A DNA stretch of 64,000 nt from Acuticoccus sediminis (GTDB lineage: Bacteria; Pseudomonadota; Alphaproteobacteria; Rhizobiales; Amorphaceae): the NCBI RefSeq assembly GCF_003258595.1, contig NZ_QHHQ01000001.1:806001-870000 (forward strand), in the 5' to 3' direction. Below, piece after piece: positions 57,987 through 64,000 of this stretch (its first letter is position 1; each line of letters starts with the position of its first letter). Position numbers and translations under genes: made by a program. The notes beneath the pieces were generated by a model. It was not told the DNA's origin and searched no databases. It saw only the letters and a list, made by a program, of their open reading frames with translations.

Positions 57987-58847
57987 ATGCGTTTCGTGTT
58001 TGCCGCGCTGTTCGCCGGCTGCGCCACCTCCGCACTCGCCGGCGCCTGGACGATCGAGCGGGGGGAGACGCGCACCTACATCACCTCGAGCTTCACCTAC
58101 GGCGACCACGGGTTCGACGCGGACGGCAACCTCGTCGCCGTGCCGGAGTACCAGAAGCTGACGCTCTCGGCCGCGCTCGAATACGGCCTGCGCCCCTGGC
58201 TGACAGGCGTCGTTCGCGGCGAGCTCACCGAGGAGAGCAGCGAGCGGGAGATCGCGCCCGACCTTATCGGGCACGACCCGCAGACGTTCGCGTCGGTCGC
58301 CGGCGGGGCCCGCGTCCGCCTCTTCCAGGGGCCGTTCTGGGTCGCGTCGACGGAGCTGACGGCCTTCTCCGGCGGCTTCAGCTCGCAAGGCGATTCCAAG
58401 CCCAGCGACAGCCCTGGCGTGGAAGTGCGGGCGCTCGGGGGCGTCGGCACCACCCTCTACGACACGCCCGTCTTCGCCGACGCCCAGCTCGCCTACCGTG
58501 CGAGGTTCGACGACGACGCCTCCGACGAGGTGAAGCTCGACCTCACGCTCGGCGCCCAGATCCTTCCCAACTGGATGATCCTCGGCCAGACCTTCTCGAC
58601 CTTCGAGGTCGGTGGCGACAGCGACTACCACAAGGTGTCCGCCAGCGTGGTGCGCACCATCACCGACAACCTGCGCCTGGAGGTCGGCGGCGTGGCGACC
58701 GTCGCGGGGACGAACGCGATCCAGGAGTTCGGCGGGCACGTCGGCTTCTGGTGGGTGCTGCCCAAGCGCCGCCCGGTGGATGAGCCCGACCCCAGGCTCG
58801 CGGCCGACTACCGGGACTTCCAGGCCTACCGCTCCATCTTCAGATAG
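57987..58847 (+). CDS. Exported beta-rich protein of unknown function
   Basis: 286 aa protein with a signal peptide MRFVFAALFAGCATSALA. The mature part alternates polar and hydrophobic residues in strands with many Tyr, Phe and Gly (RTYITSSFTYGDHGF, LTLSAALEYGLRPWLTGVVRGEL, VSASVVRTITDNLRLEVGGV), like an outer-membrane beta barrel. I do not recognise a named family. GGAGGGG lies 6 nt before the ATG. The ion-channel gene starts 127 nt later on the same strand, so cotranscription is possible. Confidence 0.75.
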   Translation: MRFVFAALFAGCATSALAGAWTIERGETRTYITSSFTYGDHGFDADGNLVAVPEYQKLTLSAALEYGLRPWLTGVVRGELTEESSEREIAPDLIGHDPQTFASVAGGARVRLFQGPFWVASTELTAFSGGFSSQGDSKPSDSPGVEVRALGGVGTTLYDTPVFADAQLAYRARFDDDASDEVKLDLTLGAQILPNWMILGQTFSTFEVGGDSDYHKVSASVVRTITDNLRLEVGGVATVAGTNAIQEFGGHVGFWWVLPKRRPVDEPDPRLAADYRDFQAYRSIFR

Positions 58848-58974
58848 GGTTCGCCGCGCGGCTGGCCGCCAGCCCGTCCGCTTCGGCATGGCTGCACGGC
58901 GCGACGCCGTCGTCCTTGACGCTCGCCGTCGCCGGCGGCAACGACGGCGTCACCGAACCTCGCGGAGATCTCCG

Positions 58975-59790
58975 TTGCAGCAATCCCTACAAAGCCTCCT
59001 CCTGTCGCGTCGCTGGGAGGCCTTCATCGTCGTGCTCATCGTCGTCAACGCCGTCATCCTCGGCCTGATGACCTCATCGAGGGCCATGGCCGCGGCGGGA
59101 CCGCTGCTGGAGCTTCTCGACGGCGCCATCCTCGCCGTCTTCACCGTCGAGATCGCGCTGCGCATCTTCGCCTTCCGCGCACGGTTCTTCAAAGACCCCT
59201 GGAGCCTCTTCGACTTCTTCGTCGTCGCGATCGCCCTGATGCCCACCACCGAGAGCTTCTCGGTCCTGCGGGCCTTCCGGATCCTGCGGGTGATGCGGCT
59301 CATCTCGGTCATCCCGACCCTGCGCCGCGTCGTCGGCGGGCTGATCGCGGCGCTGCCGGGGATGGCTTCCATCGTCCTCCTAATGGTGATCATCTTCTAC
59401 ATCTTCTCGGTGATGGCGACCTCGCTCTACGGTGGCACCTTCCCGGACTGGTTCGGCTCCATCGGCTCCTCCGCCTACACGCTGTTCCAGATCATGACGC
59501 TGGAATCCTGGTCGATGGGCATCGTCCGGCCCGTCATGGAGGCCTACCCGAACGCCTGGGTCTTCTTCGTGCCGTTCATCATGGTGACGGCCTTCGCGGT
59601 CCTGAACCTCTTCATCGGTATCATCGTCTCCGGCATGCAGCAGGAGGTGGAGCAGGAGGCCGCGGCGAGCCGGGACGCCCTCCTGGAGGAGCAGACCCAC
59701 GTCGCGCACGACGTGAAGGCGCTGCGCGACGAGGTGCGGGAGCTGACGGCTGCCATCGAGCGCCTCACCGCCGCGAAGGGCACGAGCTGA
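58975..59790 (+). CDS. NaChBac-type voltage-gated sodium channel
   Basis: 271 aa ion-transport protein with six transmembrane helices. S4 carries regularly spaced arginines in LRAFRILRVMRLISVIPTLRRV. The pore loop has the selectivity filter TLESWSM near residues 176-182, the signature of bacterial homotetrameric sodium channels. After S6 comes a C-terminal coiled coil (QQEVEQEAAASRDALLEEQ...) that tetramerises. The start is TTG 58975 with GGAG 7 nt upstream; the frame upstream is open but reads as an arginine-rich shadow. The hydrolase gene starts 1 nt after its stop. Such channels serve pH homeostasis or motility in marine or alkaline settings. Confidence 0.93.
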   Translation: MQQSLQSLLLSRRWEAFIVVLIVVNAVILGLMTSSRAMAAAGPLLELLDGAILAVFTVEIALRIFAFRARFFKDPWSLFDFFVVAIALMPTTESFSVLRAFRILRVMRLISVIPTLRRVVGGLIAALPGMASIVLLMVIIFYIFSVMATSLYGGTFPDWFGSIGSSAYTLFQIMTLESWSMGIVRPVMEAYPNAWVFFVPFIMVTAFAVLNLFIGIIVSGMQQEVEQEAAASRDALLEEQTHVAHDVKALRDEVRELTAAIERLTAAKGTS

Positions 59791-59791
59791 G

Positions 59792-60568
59792 ATGGCGGGC
59801 CCCCCGCCGGAGGTCGTCTTCCTCCACGCCGTCACCCGCGACCGCTCCGACTTCGACGAGCTGCGGGCCAAGCTGGACGTTCCGACCCTCGCACTCGACC
59901 TCCCCGGCCACGGCGACGGGCCGCGCACGGCGCCCTATGTCATCACCGAGATGGCAAGGACGATCCGCCTTCCGGACGGGCCGCCGCCGGTCCTCTACGG
60001 CCACTCCCTCGGCGGCTGCGTGGCGCTGGCGCTGGCGGCGCAGCGCCCGGGCGCGATCCGCGGCCTCGTCCTGGAGGACCCGCCGCTCTTCGCCTTCGAC
60101 CCGAACCGCGAGGGCAAGCGCGCCTTCTACCGCGGCTTCGTCAAGCTGAAGGAGCAGATGGAGGGCCCCTTCGCCGGCTACGACGAGGCCGCCTGGGCCG
60201 CGGAAGTCGCAGGCTGGGGCTCGGGCCACGGCAAGGCCCGCCTGCTGGAGATGTTCGGCCCGGAGGCCGTCCGCCGGCGTGGCCACCAGCTCGCGACGTT
60301 CGACAGCCGCGTGCTCGACGGGCTCATCGACCTCTCCATCGGCGCCGGCTTCGACCCGATGGCCTTCCTCTCCGCCCTCGACGTTCCGGTGACGCTGATC
60401 GCCGGGGACCCGGAGCATTCGAGCGTCCTCGCGGCCGAGGAGGTCCGGCGGATTGACACCGAACTCGACATCGAGGTGGTGCAGATCCGCGGGGAAGGGC
60501 ACTTTGTCCACGAAGTCCTCCCCGAGCCGTGTCTCGCTCCCGTGCGCGCGCTCATCACCACACCCTGA
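59792..60568 (+). CDS. Alpha/beta hydrolase
   Basis: 258 aa cytoplasmic alpha/beta hydrolase. FLHAVTRDRSDF stands in the oxyanion region, LDLPGHGDGPR follows, the nucleophile elbow is GHSLGG near residues 70-75, the acid is in TLIAGDPEHSS, and the histidine is in RGEGHFVHEV. The substrate is unknown; esterases, lactonases and epoxide hydrolases share this build. It begins 1 nt after the channel gene and ends 13 nt before the DMT exporter gene, so the three form an operon. Confidence 0.88.
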   Translation: MAGPPPEVVFLHAVTRDRSDFDELRAKLDVPTLALDLPGHGDGPRTAPYVITEMARTIRLPDGPPPVLYGHSLGGCVALALAAQRPGAIRGLVLEDPPLFAFDPNREGKRAFYRGFVKLKEQMEGPFAGYDEAAWAAEVAGWGSGHGKARLLEMFGPEAVRRRGHQLATFDSRVLDGLIDLSIGAGFDPMAFLSALDVPVTLIAGDPEHSSVLAAEEVRRIDTELDIEVVQIRGEGHFVHEVLPEPCLAPVRALITTP

Positions 60569-60581
60569 AGGAACGCGAACG

Positions 60582-61562
60582 ATGGCTACGGCGACGGGTA
60601 CGCCCGCAGGCACGACTGGAGGCCCGGCGACGCGGATGGACGGCCTCGCGTGGCTGATGCTCATCGTTCTCGCGCTGCTCTGGGGCCTGTCGTTCCCGTT
60701 CGCCCATATCGCACTGCGGGGCCTTCCCGTCCTCACGCTGGTCGCGCTGCGCGTGCTGCTCGCCACGGTGACGCTCTGGGCCGTCGTCGCGCTGATGCGG
60801 CTCCAGGTGCCGGACTCGCGCGCCGCCTGGGCCTCGCTCCTCGGTATGGGGGTCCTGAACAACGTCATCCCCTTCTCGCTCATCGTCTGGGGCCAGACGG
60901 AGATCGCGGCCGGGCTCGCGGCGGTCCTGATCGGCACGACGCCGCTGTTCACCGCGTTCGTCGCGGGCGCGCTCCTGCCGGACGAGCGGATCACGGTGCC
61001 GCGCCTCACCGGCATCCTCTTCGGGATGGCGGGGGTCGTGGTGATCGTCGGGCCCGGGGTGCTGGGTGACCTCGGCCATTCGCTCTGGGCGCAGTGCGCC
61101 GTGCTGGGGGCCGCGCTCTCCTACTCGTTCTCGTCGGTGTTCGCGCGCCGGCTGCGGCGCTTCTCGATGCATCCGGTGGTGCTGAGCGCCGGGCAGACGC
61201 TGGCGTCGTCGGCGATCCTCGTCCCGGCCGCCTTGATCGTCGACAGGCCGTTCGGCCTGCCGATGCCCGGCGCCGACGTGTGGCTCGCGGTGCTCGCCTT
61301 CGCGGTGCTGGGGACGGCGGTCGCCTACATCCTCTATTTCGCCATCATCGCCCGCGCCGGGGCGACCAACACGATGCTGGTCACCGTCCTCAATCCGGTC
61401 TTTGCGCTCATCAGCGGCGCGCTGCTCCTCGGTGAGGCGGTGACGTTGCGCCAGGTCGGCGGGCTGGCGCTCATCGCCCTCGGCCTGTCGGTGGTCGACG
61501 GGCGGCTGTGGCGGCCGCTCGGCGCGGCGGTGGCGCGGCAGGCGGAGGGGACGCGGGGCTGA
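60582..61562 (+). CDS. DMT-superfamily (EamA) transporter
   Basis: 326 aa inner-membrane protein with ten helices in two EamA repeats. It has LALLWGLSFPFAHIALRGLPVLTLVALR in the first repeat and LGTAVAYILYFAIIARAGATNTMLVTVLNPVFALISGALLLGE in the second. EamA proteins export amino acids, metabolites or nucleotide derivatives. The ATG at 60582 follows AAGGA. It is the last gene of the channel-hydrolase-exporter operon. Confidence 0.9.
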   Translation: MATATGTPAGTTGGPATRMDGLAWLMLIVLALLWGLSFPFAHIALRGLPVLTLVALRVLLATVTLWAVVALMRLQVPDSRAAWASLLGMGVLNNVIPFSLIVWGQTEIAAGLAAVLIGTTPLFTAFVAGALLPDERITVPRLTGILFGMAGVVVIVGPGVLGDLGHSLWAQCAVLGAALSYSFSSVFARRLRRFSMHPVVLSAGQTLASSAILVPAALIVDRPFGLPMPGADVWLAVLAFAVLGTAVAYILYFAIIARAGATNTMLVTVLNPVFALISGALLLGEAVTLRQVGGLALIALGLSVVDGRLWRPLGAAVARQAEGTRG

Positions 61563-61925
61563 CGCGAAGCCGCCGGAGGCCCCGGAAGTCAGCCCGGCTC
61601 AACGACGCCGGATGACAACGGGGCGGGCGGTCCGGTTTCCTCGCCCGCCTCCACCATCCGGCGAGCCGGTGCGTGCCGTGAGGCCGTCTCAAGTCCCGGC
61701 TCAGGTCCCGGCTCAATCCCCGGCGCGAGCCTGCCCGGACCTTTCGGTCCGCGCGCCAGAGGTTCGATCCCCGCCGGGGATCGGATCGTTTTCGCAATTC
61801 TGAATACAACGAGCGCGGAAGCCTCGCGAAAGGCGAGGGCCCTACCTTTCCCCGTGGCGTTCGGTCCGGCCGCAAGTGTCAGGCGGCCGGTTCCGCCGAA
61901 CGGTTCAGGTCTTAAGGAGGGCGCC
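61563..61925. other. Intergenic region with 12-bp tandem repeat
   Basis: About 360 nt without a recognised gene. It holds three tandem 12-mers at 61689-61724 (TCAAGTCCCGGC, TCAGGTCCCGGC, TCAATCCCCGGC), a small hairpin CCTCGC-GAAAG-GCGAGG at 61822-61838, and the strong ribosome site AAGGAGG at 61914-61920 for the next gene. No clear sigma70 promoter is visible; TTTTCGCA-AT near 61789 is the most AT-rich spot. Confidence 0.55.
61689..61724. repeat. Three 12-bp tandem repeats
   Basis: Three head-to-tail copies of TCARKYCCCGGC with a few substitutions. Function unknown. Confidence 0.7.
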
Positions 61926-62552
61926 TTGCGTCACACTCAACTTGCTTTGGCGGCTGCGTTCGCTGTTGTCGCGGGCATGCTCCTGGATGGATCGTCCGCG
62001 CGCGCGCTGGAGCCCGCCAAGGGCCTCACCCCCGCTCTCATCACCGACGAGGTGATCGCGGAGGTGCGCGAGTTCCTCGCCAGTCCGCTGGTCGCGATGT
62101 CGATCGCCATGCAGAACGAGCGCCGCCACGGCGTCTCCCAGGAGCGGATCGACGCGCTCGACAAGCAATGGCGCGCCGAGGCGGACAGCGAGCGCAAGCC
62201 GCTGATCTCGGCGACGCTGTCGAGCCCGCTGTCGACCTACCTCACCCGCGTCCAGGCACGGTCCCTGGGGCGCTACTGCGAGATCTTCGTGATGGACGCC
62301 TACGGCCTCAACGTCGGCCAGTCGAGCATCACGTCCGACTACTGGCAGGGCGACGAGGCCAAGTGGCAGAAGACCTACCCCAAGGGGCCCGACGCCGTCT
62401 TCATCGACGAGGCCGAATGGAACGAGGAGACCCGCACCTGGCGGGCGCAGCTCTCCCTGACGGTCACCGAGCCCGGGACGGGCAGGGCGATCGGGGCGGC
62501 GACCATCGAACTCAACCTCACCGAGTTGCAGCGACAGGCGTTCACGCGATGA
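61926..62552 (+). CDS. Free-standing periplasmic Cache-like sensor protein
   Basis: 208 aa protein with a signal peptide from [20 protein letters not shown] to SARA and no further membrane helix. The mature part resembles the single Cache/PDC-like domains found inside sensor kinases and chemoreceptors: [35 protein letters not shown] and the segments [22 protein letters not shown] and [13 protein letters not shown]. The start is TTG 61926, fixed by AAGGAGG with a 5-nt gap. Its stop overlaps the chemoreceptor start as ATGA. I infer a soluble ligand-binding partner for that receptor. Confidence 0.8.
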   Translation: MRHTQLALAAAFAVVAGMLLDGSSARALEPAKGLTPALITDEVIAEVREFLASPLVAMSIAMQNERRHGVSQERIDALDKQWRAEADSERKPLISATLSSPLSTYLTRVQARSLGRYCEIFVMDAYGLNVGQSSITSDYWQGDEAKWQKTYPKGPDAVFIDEAEWNEETRTWRAQLSLTVTEPGTGRAIGAATIELNLTELQRQAFTR

Positions 62553-64000
62553 TGGCCAATCTTTCGATATCCAAGAAGCTCTGGGTGGCGTTCGCCGCCG
62601 TCATCGGCGTGACGCTGCTGTCGGCCGGCTTCACGCTCCTCCAGTCCCGTGACGTGGTGAGGGGGCTCGAGGAGAGCGGCCGCCGCGCCGCGGGCCTCGC
62701 GACCGTCGAGACGTGGCGCACGACCGTCGCGGAGACGCACGAGGCGATGCTGTCGTACATCAACAGCGGCGAGGTGGCCTTCGCCGACGAAGTGCTGGCG
62801 GGCTTCCGGCGCATGGAGGCGACGGAGCAGTCGGCCCGGACCGTGGCGACGCCGGGGACCGCGCTGGCCGGCAATCTGGCAGGGGTCGCGGGTCTCGTCG
62901 CCGAATGGCGCCGCGACATTGCCGAGGCGCAGCTCCGCGAGATGACGGACCCGCTCACCTACGACCTCGCCCGCCTGCGCGAGATGTCGATGCAGAGCAA
63001 CCGGCTCTGGCGCGCGATCGGCAGCGGATTCGCGGACATCAGCGCCAAGACGCGCGCGGCGATCGCCGAGCAGCGGTCGCATCAGCTCCGCGAGCTGAAC
63101 TTCCAGATGTACGTCTCGCTCGGCTCGGCGGTGACGATCCTCCTCGTGTCGGTCGGCATGGCGGTGGCGATGCGTCATGGCGTGGCCCTCCCGGTGCGGC
63201 GGCTCGCGGCGACGACCTCCCGCCTCAAGGACAGCGACTGGACCGTCACCATCGAGGGGACCGGTCGCGGCGACGAGATCGGCGACATGGCCAAGGCGCT
63301 GCAGGTGTTCCGCGACCAGGGCGAGCGCAACGAGGTCATCGAGGCGGAGCGCGTTCGCGATGCCGAGGCCAAGGCGCGTCGCGCCGAGGAGATCACCAAC
63401 GCCGTGCGCGGTTTCCGCGGCCAGTCCAGCGCCCTCCTGGCCCAGCTTTCGGAGGCGGGGATCAAGCTCGACGGCGCGGCGACGTCGCTCGACAGCGTGG
63501 TCGGCGCGAGCTTCTCCTACACGCGCACGGTGAACGACGCGGCGATGGCGACCGGCCTCAGCGTCAAGAGCGTCGCGGCCGCGGTGGAGGAGATGACCGC
63601 CTCGATCCAGGACATCTCCAGCCAGCTCCAGAACGTCTCGCATCTGACGCGGACGACGACGGAGGCGACCGACACGGCAACCGGCAAGGTGGACGGGCTC
63701 AAGGCGCGCTCCGACGAGATCCACCAGGTGGTCGACCTCATCAACGGCATCGCCGGGCAGATCAACCTGCTGGCGCTGAACGCGACCATCGAGGCGGCGC
63801 GCGCGGGGGACGCCGGCAAGGGCTTCGCGGTCGTGGCGCACGAGGTGAAGCAGCTCGCCGACCAGACGGCCAAGGCGACCGAGGACATCGGCCGGGTGAT
63901 CGGCCAGGTCTCCGACGAGGTGGACGAGGTCGTCGGCGCCATCAACCTGATCAGTCGCTCGATCGCGCAGGTCAACGCGAACGCGGCGGCCGTCGCCTCC
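62549..64000 (+). CDS. Methyl-accepting chemotaxis protein, 3' end cut
   Basis: At least 484 residues; the window ends inside the gene. It has a transmembrane helix at about 10-32, a periplasmic helical region to about 188 that looks like a four-helix bundle rather than Cache, a second helix at about 190-210 ([17 protein letters not shown]), a HAMP domain to about 265, and the signalling domain with the conserved hairpin tip [26 protein letters not shown]. It signals to CheA/CheW. Two ATG codons in tandem open the gene, the first overlapping the upstream stop. No che genes are in view. Confidence 0.92.
   Translation, partial: MMANLSISKKLWVAFAAVIGVTLLSAGFTLLQSRDVVRGLEESGRRAAGLATVETWRTTVAETHEAMLSYINSGEVAFADEVLAGFRRMEATEQSARTVATPGTALAGNLAGVAGLVAEWRRDIAEAQLREMTDPLTYDLARLREMSMQSNRLWRAIGSGFADISAKTRAAIAEQRSHQLRELNFQMYVSLGSAVTILLVSVGMAVAMRHGVALPVRRLAATTSRLKDSDWTVTIEGTGRGDEIGDMAKALQVFRDQGERNEVIEAERVRDAEAKARRAEEITNAVRGFRGQSSALLAQLSEAGIKLDGAATSLDSVVGASFSYTRTVNDAAMATGLSVKSVAAAVEEMTASIQDISSQLQNVSHLTRTTTEATDTATGKVDGLKARSDEIHQVVDLINGIAGQINLLALNATIEAARAGDAGKGFAVVAHEVKQLADQTAKATEDIGRVIGQVSDEVDEVVGAINLISRSIAQVNANAAAVAS

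Overview
The window is GC-rich (roughly 70 percent by eye), densely coded chromosomal DNA from an alphaproteobacterium, most likely a member of Hyphomicrobiales (Rhizobiales). The order pal - cpoB - tilS - ftsH - glmM, an ArsR-methyltransferase fusion in front of metF and metH, and a BMP-type nucleoside ABC transporter all fit that group. I cannot name a genus. There is no phage, insertion sequence, CRISPR array or rRNA. One tRNA gene, tRNA-Leu(CAA), lies at 57.7 kb.

Layout. 0.2-9.0 kb (+): a GGDEF-EAL protein, 2,2-dialkylglycine decarboxylase (dgdA), an AcoR-like regulator with a damaged AAA+ domain, a flavin monooxygenase behind two tandem palindromes, and an exported phytase-like esterase. 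9.1-13.3 kb (-): an xdhB without xdhA, exonuclease III and a CitE-like lyase. 13.4-14.9 kb (+): a pyridoxal kinase coupled to a DUF429 protein of mosaic base composition. 14.9-23.9 kb: the housekeeping block glmM, ftsH, tilS, cpoB and pal, split between glmM and ftsH by a ygiD-type dioxygenase, a divergent LysR regulator and a DUF1330 gene. 24.0-30.4 kb (-): a BMP-family ABC transporter with a VOC gene inside the operon, plus a 2-oxoglutarate/iron oxygenase. 30.5-37 kb: a LysE exporter and the methionine operon (ArsR-methyltransferase, metF, metH) behind a clear operator. 37.3-43.1 kb: a MATE transporter, then an ABC operon of the polyamine type (binding protein, two permeases, amidohydrolase, no ATPase), with a LacI regulator divergent to it.

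44.4-57.6 kb is the most interesting part. It is a catabolic locus with an SDR, a LacI regulator, an FAD dehydrogenase, a small coupled protein, two MmgE/PrpD dehydratase paralogues, a methylisocitrate-lyase-like enzyme and hydantoinase subunits A and B. Seven 18-bp operator-like sites with the half-site WTTGMATR around a CG (once CC) centre lie in its promoters and beside its LacI gene. Several overlap good sigma70 -10 or -35 elements. I read this as one LacI-controlled regulon for ring opening, desaturation, (de)hydration and C-C cleavage of an unknown carboxylate or cyclic amide. A 153-nt inverted repeat sits between hyuB and the second prpD-like gene.

57.7-64.0 kb: tRNA-Leu, an exported protein, a NaChBac-type sodium channel in an operon with a hydrolase and a DMT exporter, and a free-standing periplasmic Cache-like protein coupled to a chemoreceptor that runs off the window end. 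Most gene ends carry GC-rich hairpins without a U-tract. Only ftsH has a textbook intrinsic terminator.
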